Below, in pieces: positions 27,202 to 36,373 of a stretch of DNA of 64,000 nucleotides. Made by a program: the position numbers and the translations under genes. Within the stretch, counting starts at the first letter, position 1. The number at the start of each line of letters is the position of its first letter. Below the pieces are notes generated by a model. That model was not told where the DNA came from, made no database searches, and saw nothing but the letters and a program-made list of their open reading frames with translations. The stretch lies in NCBI GenBank assembly GCA_017624855.1, contig JAGAMF010000005.1, forward strand, positions 666,188-730,187, in the 5' to 3' direction. Origin of the DNA: Lachnospiraceae bacterium. GTDB taxonomy: Bacteria; Bacillota; Clostridia; Lachnospirales; Lachnospiraceae.

Positions 27202-28656
27202 ATGAATTTTCTGGGGCGAATAAAAAGTGAACTGAATAAAATCACTGTGCTTCGCAGTTTGAGATTTCGATTGTTTATTATCATCATGGCAGTGGGAATT
27301 TTATGTTGTTTGGTAATGCGTTTCGGTATTATGCAGAGTTATTTTAACCGTGCGGTGGATGTGCGAACTTCGGATGTGCAGAACCAGATTAAAATTCTGG
27401 CAGATCACCTCATTACATATAACTATTTACAGGATCCCACATCGGATGTAGTCAATGCAGAGTTAAATATGTTATCCAATCTGTATGACGGTCGTGTTTT
27501 GATTATCAACAACAGCTTTAAAGTAATTAAGGATACCTATAATGTCAGCCAGGGTAAGACCATCATATCGGAGGAGGTTATCCGATGTTTTAAGGGTGAG
27601 AGTATCTCAAATTATGATGATAATCACAACTACATTGAAATGACGGTGCCCATTACCATGACGGTAGGCGAAGAAACACAGGTAATCGGAGTTATTTTAA
27701 CCAGTGTTTCGGCGGACAGTATTGTAATCAATCAGGAGATTCTCGATCGTCAGGCGATTTTAATTGCAATTTTGTTGCTTATCGTTGTGTTTGCCATTGC
27801 GGTAACCGTATCAAGAAAGGTAATGCAGCCTTTTGATAAAGTAACCAATGCAATCAATGCGGTAAAAGCCGGATTTACGGATGAAAAAATCATGGCTGAC
27901 GATTATACGGAGTTGGAACACATTGTAGATGCCTTTAATCAGCTGATGGCCCGCATGAAGGTGTTGGATGATTCCCGTCAGGAATTTGTATCAAATGTCT
28001 CTCATGAATTAAAAACACCGTTGACCTCCGTTAAGGTGTTGGCAGATTCATTGAATACCCAGGAAGATGTTCCTGTGGAATTGTATAAAGAATTCATGGC
28101 GGACATTGTAAATGAAATTGACAGAGAAAATAAAATTATCAATGACCTGTTGTCTTTGGTAAAACTGGATAAAACCGCTTCCGGGTTAAATATCGAAAGT
28201 GTTGATATTAACATGTTGATGGAAGCAATTTTTAAGCGTTTGATGCCTTTGGCAAAAGAGCAGGGAATCGATTTGATTTTCGAAAGTCAGCGACAGGTTA
28301 CAGCGGAAGTGGATGAGGTAAAATTATCGCTTGCCATTACTAATCTGATAGAGAACGGCATTAAGTATAACCGCGAAGACGGTTGGGTAAAAGTAGAGTT
28401 GGATGCCGATCATCAATTTTTTACTTTTGAAGTAATAGATTCCGGTATTGGAATTGATGAAGAAAGCAGTAAACATATTTTTGAACGATTTTATCGTGTA
28501 GATAAGTCCCATTCCCGAGAGATCGGTGGTACCGGACTTGGACTTGCGATTACAAGAAGTACTGTTTTAATGCACAGAGGCTCCATAAAAGTAAGCAGTG
28601 AGCCGGGAGAAGGAACCACTTTTACGGTAAAGTTACCGCTTTCATATATTCAGTAA
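27202..28656 (+). CDS. Sensor histidine kinase (HAMP-HisKA-HATPase)
   Basis: 484 residues. Two membrane segments (about 22-45 and 190-212) bracket an extracellular sensor of ~145 residues, followed by HAMP. Phosphorylated His268 is in FVSNVSHELKTPLTSVK; the ATPase has NLIENGIKYN, DSGIGID and GTGLGLAI. Architecture is PhoR/WalK-like without a visible PAS domain. It pairs with the OmpR-type regulator just upstream, and the next gene, 26 bases on, encodes a GerMN lipoprotein that could modulate it at the membrane, as LpqB does for MtrB in Actinobacteria (analogy only). Confidence 0.92.
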   Translation: MNFLGRIKSELNKITVLRSLRFRLFIIIMAVGILCCLVMRFGIMQSYFNRAVDVRTSDVQNQIKILADHLITYNYLQDPTSDVVNAELNMLSNLYDGRVLIINNSFKVIKDTYNVSQGKTIISEEVIRCFKGESISNYDDNHNYIEMTVPITMTVGEETQVIGVILTSVSADSIVINQEILDRQAILIAILLLIVVFAIAVTVSRKVMQPFDKVTNAINAVKAGFTDEKIMADDYTELEHIVDAFNQLMARMKVLDDSRQEFVSNVSHELKTPLTSVKVLADSLNTQEDVPVELYKEFMADIVNEIDRENKIINDLLSLVKLDKTASGLNIESVDINMLMEAIFKRLMPLAKEQGIDLIFESQRQVTAEVDEVKLSLAITNLIENGIKYNREDGWVKVELDADHQFFTFEVIDSGIGIDEESSKHIFERFYRVDKSHSREIGGTGLGLAITRSTVLMHRGSIKVSSEPGEGTTFTVKLPLSYIQ

Positions 28657-28682
28657 TCAGTATTTTGCGGAGAAATGTTTTT

Positions 28683-29624
28683 ATGAAAAAATGGCTTGGA
28701 CTTATTGTTTTGTCTTTGCTCTGCCTCGGAATTGTGGCATGTCGCGGCGGTGAAGACGAAAATGACAAACAGAATAATGTACAGGTGTATTATCTTAATC
28801 GTGAAGAAACCGCAATTAAACCGGTAGACTATGATTTACAGTCCGAGGAGAGAACCGATGCGGTTTCGGAGCTTTTAAATTTAATGTGTACAGAGCCTGA
28901 CAATAATGATTTAAAAGCACCGATTTCAGCGGAAATACAGATATATTCCTGCAGAATCAATGAGAATAAATTGGTTATTGATTTTGCTCAAAATTATAAG
29001 GATATGTTACCGACTACGGAAGTGCTTGTAAGGGCAGCGATTGTCCGCACCGTAACACAGGTGGAAGGCATTGATTCGGTGGAATTTGAAATAGAAGGTG
29101 AACCGATGATTGATTACGCCGGTATTGTTGTAGGCGTTATGAATGCCGGACAGTTTATTGACAATGCCGGTACGGAAATTAATACCTATGAGCAAGCAAC
29201 ATTGCAGTTGTACTTTGCCAATGCGGAAGGTACTTCTTTGGTGCCGGTAAGCAAAACGGTAGAATACAACACCAATGTTTCGTTGGAAAAGCTTGTTATG
29301 GAACAGTTAATCAAAGGGCCGGACGGAACCGGCGGAAATCCTACGATTAATCCGGCAACAAAGATTGTTAATATTACGGTGAATGACGGTACCTGCTATG
29401 TAAATCTGGATGAAACGTTTTTAACGCAGATTTACACGGTTACTTCTGAGGTTACCATATATTCTATTGTAAATTCACTGGTGGAACTGGACAATGTAAA
29501 TAAAGTTCAGATTCTGGTGAATGGTGAAAGTCAAATCAGTTACCAGGAAAGCATTAACCTCAATACAACTTTCGGCAGAAATTTAGATTTGATTGAGGAA
29601 GAAGTGCCCTGGGAAGAAGAATAA
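28683..29624 (+). CDS. GerMN-domain lipoprotein
   Basis: 313 residues from ATG 28683 (GCGGAGA 9 bases upstream); a TTG 18 bases earlier overlaps the RBS. The lipobox is LGIVAC, giving a lipid-anchored extracellular protein. Two GerMN modules are visible, the first about residues 40-160 (EIQIYSCRINENKLVIDFAQNYK), the second about 170-305 (TLQLYFANAEGTSLVPV...EKLVMEQLIKGPDGTGG...VNLDETFLTQ). GerM in Bacillus is needed for the SpoIIIA-IIQ complex and germination; free-standing GerMN lipoproteins also accompany two-component systems. Here it is third in an RR-HK-lipoprotein row. Confidence 0.88.
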   Translation: MKKWLGLIVLSLLCLGIVACRGGEDENDKQNNVQVYYLNREETAIKPVDYDLQSEERTDAVSELLNLMCTEPDNNDLKAPISAEIQIYSCRINENKLVIDFAQNYKDMLPTTEVLVRAAIVRTVTQVEGIDSVEFEIEGEPMIDYAGIVVGVMNAGQFIDNAGTEINTYEQATLQLYFANAEGTSLVPVSKTVEYNTNVSLEKLVMEQLIKGPDGTGGNPTINPATKIVNITVNDGTCYVNLDETFLTQIYTVTSEVTIYSIVNSLVELDNVNKVQILVNGESQISYQESINLNTTFGRNLDLIEEEVPWEEE

Positions 29625-29641
29625 AAGAAACAGGGGATTGA

Positions 29642-31888
29642 ATGAAGAGACCACTCATGTTGTTCTGTATTCTGATGATGGTCATAAGCATCCTAAGGTT
29701 TCATATATATGTTGAACAACCGCCACCCGACACATTAACGACAGAAGCGGTAACGCTGCAAGGTCGGGTGGTCTCTTATGAAATCAGAAACGGACAGACA
29801 ATTCTTTACTTATCGGATGTGTTTTTCTATGGCGAATCTGCCAATGAAATTTCAAATGTTAATTCAATAGGTGTTTGCTGTTATCTAATAAAAACGGCAG
29901 ATTGTAAACTTGGACAGACGGTGGCTGTGCAGGGCTTTTTGGCGTTACCGGAAGAAGCGGACAATCCGGGAGGTTTTGATGCCCGGGCGTATTATCGCGG
30001 CAAGGGTTGTGATTATCTTTTATATGAGGGAGAGTTGCTTGACGCAGGAGAGGATTACGATGTTCTTTTGGAATGTTTGAACTCGGTAAAACACTACGGA
30101 AAGGAACAGCTGGAAAAGCATCTTAAACCTGAAGACGCCGGCATTATGAAGGCAATGCTTTTAGGTGATAAAAGCGAAATTGATTCAGAAAGCAAGATGT
30201 TGTATAGGAATAACGGAATCTATCACATTTTGGCAATCAGCGGACTGCATATCTCCATGTTGGGAGGATGTTTATATAAAATATTAAAACGCATCCGCAT
30301 CAAACCATGGCTTGCGGCGGGAATTGCGTTATTGTTTATTTTTTTATACGGAATAATGATAGGGATGCCGCCGTCGGCATTTCGGGCTATTGTGATGTAC
30401 GGTTTCGGGGTATTTGCACCGCTTCTTGGTAGAAGTCATGATCGTCTAACTTCTCTTGCGGTGGCGGGAGCCTGTTTGCTTGCAGGGAATCCGGCCTTGT
30501 TTTATGACGCAGGAGTAAGACTTTCTTTCTTGGCGGTGTTGGGCATTGTCTGCTTATATCCTACCTTCTTGGGCGTGCAAAGGCATCACATGAAAGTGGC
30601 GGACGGTTTGTGGGTGAGTTTTGCCATATCTTATATGACGCTGCCTGTTATCATGCAGACATATTATGAAATCCCAATATATTCATTGCTGGTAAATGTA
30701 TGCGTGCTTCCTTTTGTTCCGGTGCTAATTGGTTTAGGCATTGCAGTTATTATTTTAGGACCTTTGGGGAATTGGGTAGTATGGGTATCGGCGTGGGTGA
30801 TACACTACATTTTATTCTTTTATGAGATTCTTTTAAAATTGTTCGCAAGACTTCCCGGAAATCGATATGTTACCGGGTATGTATCGGATTATAAAGTGAT
30901 TATTTTTTATGCGGTACTGGGATGCCTGATTTATTTTGTTTTAAAAATCAAGCGAGAGTATTTAATTCGTTCTTTAAAAAGCGAAAATGATTATGCTGCC
31001 GGCAGACAGAAAAAGTATGTTTGGGAACAGAAAGCAATTCAAAAAAACATGTTGCGAATCAGAATGGTTCAAATGGTGGTTATGACCGTTTTGATTGTAT
31101 TTTTGATGCTGCCGGAATCTTTTGGTTGCCAAATTTCTTTTTTGGATGTGGGGCAGGGGGACTGTGTCTGCGCGGAGATAAACGGTAAGGTATATATGAT
31201 TGACGGAGGAAGCACATCCGAATCGGGACTTGCTGAGTATACGATACTGCCCTTTCTGAATTACAGAGGGATTCGGCGGGTAGATGCGTGGTTTCTAACC
31301 CATTCGGATCAGGACCATGTCAGCGGATTTATGGAACTGTGTGGTATGGAAGATTTAGGCGGAATCGAAATAAAAACATTATATATTCCGGCGGTTTTAG
31401 AGGAAGAATTCATGGAAGTGAAAAATTGTGCACAGGCTGCGGGAATAGAGGTGGTCCTTTTAGAAAAAGGTGATGTCCTGAAAGATAAGAAGGCAAAATG
31501 GCATGTTCTATCGCCGGAAAATGACGGGATATATCCTGATGAGAATGCGGCATCATTGGTGTTATATCTGGAATATGAAGAGACGGAGGCTCTTTTTATG
31601 GGAGACGCGGGAACTTATGCGGAGCAAATCGTTATGCAAGCCGGGATAAAAGATGTTGAAATACTGAAGGTGGCACATCACGGTTCGGCAGTTGATACCA
31701 ATTCGGCAGATTTTATTGAACAAATGAGTCCGGAGTATGCGGTTATTTCTTGTGGAGCGAATAATGTGTACGGGCATCCCCATGGGGAGACATTGGAGCG
31801 CCTGTTGGCGGCGGATGCAGTGATTATGACTACGCCGGAATGCGGGGCGGTCGTGGTGGAGGTGAAGGAGGGCGTTAGAGTGTACTGA
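29642..31888 (+). CDS. comEC: ComEC/Rec2 DNA-internalisation channel
   Basis: 748 residues with the full three-part layout: N-terminal DUF4131-like soluble domain (about 20-145), the multi-helix competence domain (about 160-440, with HILAISGLHISMLGG and GMPPSAFRAIVMYG) and a C-terminal metallo-beta-lactamase domain (about 490-745, with FLDVGQGDCVCAEINGK, THSDQDHVSG and VAHHGSAVDTNS). It forms the channel through which single-stranded DNA enters, and its MBL domain may degrade the other strand. The HSDQDH motif is intact. comEA is upstream in the same cluster; holA follows, as often seen in Firmicutes. Confidence 0.94.
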   Translation: MKRPLMLFCILMMVISILRFHIYVEQPPPDTLTTEAVTLQGRVVSYEIRNGQTILYLSDVFFYGESANEISNVNSIGVCCYLIKTADCKLGQTVAVQGFLALPEEADNPGGFDARAYYRGKGCDYLLYEGELLDAGEDYDVLLECLNSVKHYGKEQLEKHLKPEDAGIMKAMLLGDKSEIDSESKMLYRNNGIYHILAISGLHISMLGGCLYKILKRIRIKPWLAAGIALLFIFLYGIMIGMPPSAFRAIVMYGFGVFAPLLGRSHDRLTSLAVAGACLLAGNPALFYDAGVRLSFLAVLGIVCLYPTFLGVQRHHMKVADGLWVSFAISYMTLPVIMQTYYEIPIYSLLVNVCVLPFVPVLIGLGIAVIILGPLGNWVVWVSAWVIHYILFFYEILLKLFARLPGNRYVTGYVSDYKVIIFYAVLGCLIYFVLKIKREYLIRSLKSENDYAAGRQKKYVWEQKAIQKNMLRIRMVQMVVMTVLIVFLMLPESFGCQISFLDVGQGDCVCAEINGKVYMIDGGSTSESGLAEYTILPFLNYRGIRRVDAWFLTHSDQDHVSGFMELCGMEDLGGIEIKTLYIPAVLEEEFMEVKNCAQAAGIEVVLLEKGDVLKDKKAKWHVLSPENDGIYPDENAASLVLYLEYEETEALFMGDAGTYAEQIVMQAGIKDVEILKVAHHGSAVDTNSADFIEQMSPEYAVISCGANNVYGHPHGETLERLLAADAVIMTTPECGAVVVEVKEGVRVY

Positions 31889-32059
31889 TTCGTTCTTGTG
31901 AAATAACCTTGAACTGTGTTACAATGCAGTTGTATATTGAATGTCAACAGTTGCATTTTAAATATAATTTTATAGCATTAAACTTATATGTTATTTATCG
32001 GCAGTAATTTGTTTGATAATATAAAAATATAGTAGTATCTTAAATGGCCCGGAGGTAAA

Positions 32060-33070
32060 ATGTACGTAATTAATGATGATTTAAAAACAGGTAATTTAAA
32101 ATCTGTCTATCTTTTACACGGGCCGGAAGGATACCTTGTCAGAAGATACCGCGATAAGCTTTTGAATGCTTTTTGTGGGAACAGCAGTAAAAAAGAACTG
32201 GACGACGATATGAATTTTAATTCTTTTGTCGGAAAAGATTTTACGCAGGAGCGGATTATCGATTTGGCAGAAACACTTCCCTTCTTTGCTGACAGGAGAG
32301 TGATTCTGTTGGAAGATACGGAGCTTTTTGTTAAAAACGGCGATAAGCTGGCGGATTATTTGGGAAGCAAAGCGGAATCTACTGTTTTTATATTTGTAGA
32401 AGGCGATATTGATAAGCGTTCAAAATTGTATAAAGCAATTACTTCTGCGGGGCATGCGGCGGAATTCCGTAAGCAGGATGAGGATACCTTAAAACGATGG
32501 ATTGTTTCTTTGGTTAAAAATGAAAAGAAGCAGATTACGGTTCGCGCGGTTGAATCATTGATAGAAAGAACCGCAGGCGACATGGAGTTGTTAAATCATG
32601 AGCTGGAAAAACTGTTCTGCTATACGCAGGATATGGAGGCTATTGATATTACGGAAGTAGAAGCGGTTTGTACAACGGTAGTTACCAATCATATTTTCGC
32701 CATGATAGAAGCAATGGCTAACAAGAAACAGGCGGAAGCTCTTGGGTTGTATTATGAATTGCTTGCTTTGCGGGAATCGCCCATCGGTATTCTTCGTTTG
32801 ATTGCAAGACAGTTTACGCAGCTTTTAATGATTAAGGATTTACGAAACCGGGGATATGATCGTCGTAAAATTGCTGAGAAAACCGAGTTGAAACCGTTTA
32901 TTGTAAATAAATATATGGAACAAGCCGGTAAATTTACCACTTCCACATTACGCAAAGCTTTGGATGATTGTGCGGAGTATACGGAGTGCATTACCACCGG
33001 ACGGTTGACGGACCGACTTGCGGTGGAGCTTTTGCTTGTAAAATACAGCAGTAAAAATGGAAAAGAATAA
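32060..33070 (+). CDS. holA: DNA polymerase III subunit delta
   Basis: 336 residues with CCGGAGG upstream. The N-terminal LLHGPEGYLVRRYRDKL, the strand DRRVILLEDTELF, and the C-terminal GILRLIARQFTQLLMIKDLR are typical of HolA, which opens the beta clamp as part of the clamp loader. It normally follows comEC in Firmicutes, and does so here after a 171-base gap. Its terminator hairpin has been split by a transposable element (see 33091-36400). Confidence 0.93.
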   Translation: MYVINDDLKTGNLKSVYLLHGPEGYLVRRYRDKLLNAFCGNSSKKELDDDMNFNSFVGKDFTQERIIDLAETLPFFADRRVILLEDTELFVKNGDKLADYLGSKAESTVFIFVEGDIDKRSKLYKAITSAGHAAEFRKQDEDTLKRWIVSLVKNEKKQITVRAVESLIERTAGDMELLNHELEKLFCYTQDMEAIDITEVEAVCTTVVTNHIFAMIEAMANKKQAEALGLYYELLALRESPIGILRLIARQFTQLLMIKDLRNRGYDRRKIAEKTELKPFIVNKYMEQAGKFTTSTLRKALDDCAEYTECITTGRLTDRLAVELLLVKYSSKNGKE

Positions 33071-33080
33071 TAACATTGAG

Positions 33081-33100
33081 AAAAAACGCCATCCTTTGGG
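33081..33100 (+). other. Left half of holA's terminator hairpin, split by a transposon
   Basis: AAAAACGCC followed by ATCCTTTGGG. Joined with TGGCGTTTTT (36401-36410) it rebuilds a classic terminator: stem AAAAACGCCA/TGGCGTTTTT around a 9-base loop. The element inserted after the loop sequence, which is now duplicated on both sides. Confidence 0.85.
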
Positions 33101-33117
33101 CAATGTCATTTAGTTAA
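33091..33117. repeat. Left target-site duplication and terminal inverted repeat
   Basis: The 10-bp target duplication ATCCTTTGGG (33091-33100) is followed by the 17-bp inverted repeat CAATGTCATTTAGTTAA (33101-33117). Both are matched exactly at the right end. Confidence 0.92.
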
Positions 33118-33132
33118 GGTTTCAAGAAAACA

Positions 33133-33170
33133 CACCCGTCCACTTAATCAAAAGTGAACGGGTGCTTTTT
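33133..33170 (+). terminator. Terminator inside the left end of the transposable element
   Basis: Arms CACCCGTCCACTT and AAGTGAACGGGTG (one mismatch) with a TTTTTT run on the plus strand. It would stop read-through from holA, replacing the terminator that the insertion broke, and may weakly serve the minus-strand gene too. Confidence 0.8.
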
Positions 33171-33192
33171 TGCCATTTCGACAAATTGGAAT

Positions 33193-33936
33193 TTACAAAA
33201 ATTTTGCAATACCCAAAATCAACAAATGTAGAGGGTAAAAGAGGTAATAGAAATATTGCAATTTTTTGCTATGGTATCCTTGTTTGCCGTTATACAGCCA
33301 GATAGGAATCAATGCCAGCATGGCAATACTTTGTCTTGTAAAGAAATATGTATCACCAAACAGATTAATTTCATATTCGAAGCCCCCAAGCATTTCACGG
33401 TTGATGTACCACATACAAAGCAGCTGCCCAAGATAATTCCACCACTTTTTGCCTCGGAAGAAATAGAAAGTCAGAACCATCAAAATGCCTGCATTATAGT
33501 AATCTACAAATGTAATAATTCCACCAATATATGCAATACAAAGCGCCGCAATTCCTACCAAAATTCTTTTCCAAACTTGTCTTTCTTTTGCTTTTTCATT
33601 CCAATGAATAAGTCCAACGGATATTAAAAAACTCCATAACACATTTTGATGCAGAGGATAAAACAAATTGCTTCCCATCACCAAATTAAATGGAATTTCC
33701 GAGAGGATAGCAAATAGGAATAGTCTATTCACATATTTCTTCAAGTTGCTGGTATGAAAATAACCTTCAACAATCATAAAGGCATAAATAGGGAATGTAA
33801 GTCTTCCTAGGCATGTGAATACATCGTGGTTTACAAATGACGTCCCCCACAAATGGTCACATAACATAAATACCATAGCCATGATATGCAATGAAAATGA
33901 TGTTGTTTCTAACTTGAATTTTTTACCCATCACCAT
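33193..33936 (-). CDS. TraX-family membrane protein (element cargo)
   Basis: 247 residues with AAGGAGG 4 bases before the ATG (a second in-frame ATG six bases on is also possible). Seven or eight membrane helices; family motifs include MLCDHLWG, LGRLTFPIYAFMIVEGYFHTS and FYPLHLLILG near the end. TraX of the F plasmid acetylates pilin; chromosomal Firmicutes homologues are related to acyltransferase-3 type membrane enzymes and are not characterised. It lies inside the transposable element between the left inverted repeat and the transposase, so it appears to be a passenger. Confidence 0.85.
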   Translation of the reverse strand: MVMGKKFKLETTSFSLHIMAMVFMLCDHLWGTSFVNHDVFTCLGRLTFPIYAFMIVEGYFHTSNLKKYVNRLFLFAILSEIPFNLVMGSNLFYPLHQNVLWSFLISVGLIHWNEKAKERQVWKRILVGIAALCIAYIGGIITFVDYYNAGILMVLTFYFFRGKKWWNYLGQLLCMWYINREMLGGFEYEINLFGDTYFFTRQSIAMLALIPIWLYNGKQGYHSKKLQYFYYLFYPLHLLILGIAKFL

Positions 33937-34637
33937 CTTGCCTCCTTGTTAAATTCAAGTTTGTCTAACTGTTTCATAAATTTGCTACTATCTACAGTAT
34001 ACAGTTACTGTACGACTGCGTCAACAAAATGCCCTTATATTTCAAATTATCAACTAGTCTGTACAACGGATGAAAAAAACATAAAAAATTGCAAAATATC
34101 GAAAAATCCCCAATTCTTAACTAGTCTGTTTAATGCTTAGAAAATTTACGGATTTTACTAAAAATGCGGAAACTCCACATTTTTTGCCAATTCTCACTAG
34201 TCGCAGAAATGTATCAAAAAGTTGCCCATTTTTATTAAACTGGCGATAGTGACAAATTTTCATACGCCTATGTCCGTCTAAACTTAATGGCACATTCTAT
34301 ATGTGTATTCTGCTAAAGAGTGGGGGTATCAGAAAAGCGGTCATTCCATTTTAGGATGCCTTATTGATACTAGTTGGAAAAACTACAACGGCACTCTGTT
34401 TTGACTTGAACGGAAATACCATTCACTTTTTTATACATTCCAACGACTAGTTGATAAATTATTATAGGCTTTCACTGTTTTTGCGTTTTTTACCCTCCGT
34501 TAAGTTTAGGCAAAGCGTTCTTTTTTGAAAAACCTTGTTTTCGCATCAAAAAAGCATGTTTTCACAGAAAAATATGAAACAGGGCAGAAGTGTTCCTATT
34601 CTGCCCCGTTTCTTTTTCGTCAAATTTTTATGCGATA
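33937..34637. other. 700-base AT-rich non-coding stretch with repeated CTAGT motifs
   Basis: No convincing gene. Five CTAGT/ACTAGT-centred motifs occur at 34052, 34119, 34195, 34369 and 34445, with spacings of 67, 76, 174 and 76 bases; two share AACTAGTCTGT and two are preceded by CCAATTCT. A copy of the inner inverted-repeat core (CTAAACTTAA at about 34277) is also here, followed by GGCACATTC-like sequence resembling that beyond the right inner repeat. Confidence 0.5.
34575..34617. terminator. Bidirectional hairpin downstream of the transposase
   Basis: Arms GAAACAGGGCAGAA and TTCTGCCCCGTTTC with a short loop, A-rich on the left and T-rich on the right. It lies just past the transposase stop and should shield it from outside transcription. 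Confidence 0.75.
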
Positions 34638-35966
34638 TTATGCCGACACTCTGTAAATGAAACCGACGAAGGTTTTCGCTTTTATGTTTCGTTCATCCCG
34701 TCTTCCCGGTCGGACGGGTTCGGTATACCTCGCAATATCCTGCAACAGTTTCTTTGCGTCCGCATCTTTGGTGCGGAAGAATTGCCTGCAGATATGTATC
34801 GCCATAGTCATATTCACTTTGTATTCGTGAATATTTGCGTCATTTTTCCGAACGACAACTTCATTGACAATGCGGCTGCAGAAGTTTGACATAATCATTG
34901 CAGAAAATATCTCCTGCCTTACAAAATCATCCTTTTTGCCGTGTAAATTCACTAAACCGATACCATACTTTAACTCGCGGAACGCTGTTTCAATTCCCCA
35001 ACGGGCGTGATATAATTCCTTGATTTCCGCAAGCGTAATACTTCTGGGAAGACTCGTTGCCAGTGTTTCGTATTCTCCCGTATCCAACTTAAACCGCACC
35101 ACACGGATTTTCATAGGGTAAGGAGAGGGAAAGTCCCAACGTCCTGCCCTTGTTTTACTGCTGTATATTCGGTCTTCCTTTTTGCGTGTCTGCAATAGAA
35201 TGTAACCATTTTCTTTATCTTCTTTGGTTTGAGTCGTAGTAATGGTAAATGATACATCCGTGTCCAGTTCCGTCATTGGCAGTTTGCCGATTTCACGCAT
35301 CGCCGTTCTGTCCTGCTTTACTCTTATTAGAAAGTCCGTATTTGGAGTATTCTGAATGTGGGCGAATACGTTGTACGATTCGTAACCTCTGTCGGCAACA
35401 ATTAAGGTTTTCTCCTTAAAATCATACCATTTCATCATAAATAACAGTGCGCCCACCTCGTCCTGCTGAGGTTGCGGTTGTATAACACAATACTGATAAG
35501 TCTTATTTAGCACATCATATAAAGGATTGACGTGCAGTTGGTTATATCCTTTGGGCGTGCTGTTGTTTATTACGAAGCTGTCCGATTTCGGATTGCGTGC
35601 CATGTTTATGGTAGTGCCGTCTATGGCAAGCACCCGATACCCCTTATAAGTCTTTGTGTCCTTACACTTGGAATTAAAACTCTCGAAGACTTCTTCCATA
35701 ACCGTCCACGGAATTTTATCCCGCTGTTGCACAAATGCCGATGCAGAAACAGGTACTCCTGCATCGTATAATTCCTTTTTCAGACTTCCACCCTGCATGG
35801 AAAGCAGAAGATTTATCACAGTTCCCATTGTCAGCACCCGTTTTCGTGAGAAATCGGGATTGTGATTGTTTATGTGGTAGTTTTCCTTAAAATCGGAAAC
35901 CACCTCTTGTATTGCGCTGTCAAGGTTTTCTTTCAGCACATTCGGAGTAGAGTTTACAATTCTCAT
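34638..35966 (-). CDS. IS4-family transposase, apparently intact
   Basis: 442 residues from the ATG with GAGGA about 9 bases upstream on the minus strand; longer frames lack an RBS. The DDE triad is complete: Asp116 (LAIDGTT), Asp192 (IVADRGYES) and Glu326 within the IS4 signature Y-(2)-R-(3)-E-(6)-K (Tyr319, Arg322, Glu326, Lys333). The N-terminal helix-rich DNA-binding part (SRKRVLTMGTVINLLLSMQGGSL) is typical of the family. No frameshift or stop is seen, so the element may still be mobile. Confidence 0.93.
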   Translation of the reverse strand: MRIVNSTPNVLKENLDSAIQEVVSDFKENYHINNHNPDFSRKRVLTMGTVINLLLSMQGGSLKKELYDAGVPVSASAFVQQRDKIPWTVMEEVFESFNSKCKDTKTYKGYRVLAIDGTTINMARNPKSDSFVINNSTPKGYNQLHVNPLYDVLNKTYQYCVIQPQPQQDEVGALLFMMKWYDFKEKTLIVADRGYESYNVFAHIQNTPNTDFLIRVKQDRTAMREIGKLPMTELDTDVSFTITTTQTKEDKENGYILLQTRKKEDRIYSSKTRAGRWDFPSPYPMKIRVVRFKLDTGEYETLATSLPRSITLAEIKELYHARWGIETAFRELKYGIGLVNLHGKKDDFVRQEIFSAMIMSNFCSRIVNEVVVRKNDANIHEYKVNMTMAIHICRQFFRTKDADAKKLLQDIARYTEPVRPGRRDERNIKAKTFVGFIYRVSA

Positions 35967-36322
35967 ATTCTTTATCCTCATTTCGTTAGTAGTTAAAAAT
36001 GGGCGCAAAAAAACAAGATAATAAACCCCTTTTGAAAGGAGCATACCTATCTTGTGGTGTAAGTTTTACTATTCTCTCTCCAAACTGTAACTTCTGTGCT
36101 TTCTCTACTAACTGAAATAAACTCTACTAAAATATTCTTGCTGTTGCGTTCTCTCTATTCTCTCTGTGTTCTGTGATTTCTCTCCGTTGCGCCTAAACTT
36201 AACACTGCCCACATTCATATTATACACCATTTTCATCCAAAAAGGGCAGATTTTATCAAAAAAACTATAAATTTGAAAATAGATATTTTTCTTAACTAAA
36301 CAGGTATTTTTTAACAGGCAAA

Positions 36323-36360
36323 AAGTTAAGGAGCAAATCCGAAGATTTACCCCTTAACTT
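36323..36360. repeat. Inverted repeat near the right end of the element
   Basis: AAGTTAAGGAGCAAATC and GATTTACCCCTTAACTT pair over 15 of 17 positions. It sits 13 bases inside the right terminal inverted repeat and could be a subterminal transposase site or a transcription block protecting the transposase from outside promoters. Confidence 0.6.
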
Positions 36361-36373
36361 AATGATTTTAAAA

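Larger units (their letters stand above)
34499..36203. mobile_element. Possible inner insertion sequence around the transposase
   Basis: GTTAAGTTTAGGC (34499-34511) and its exact inverse GCCTAAACTTAAC (36191-36203) bracket the transposase over 1.7 kb, a normal size for an IS4-family element. I found no matching direct repeat immediately outside, so either the ends are slightly off or this is not an independent insertion. Confidence 0.45.

Noticed and set aside
34045-34460. CRISPR array suggested by spaced CTAGT motifs
   Set aside because: Shared blocks are only 6-12 bases and spacing is irregular; no cas genes.
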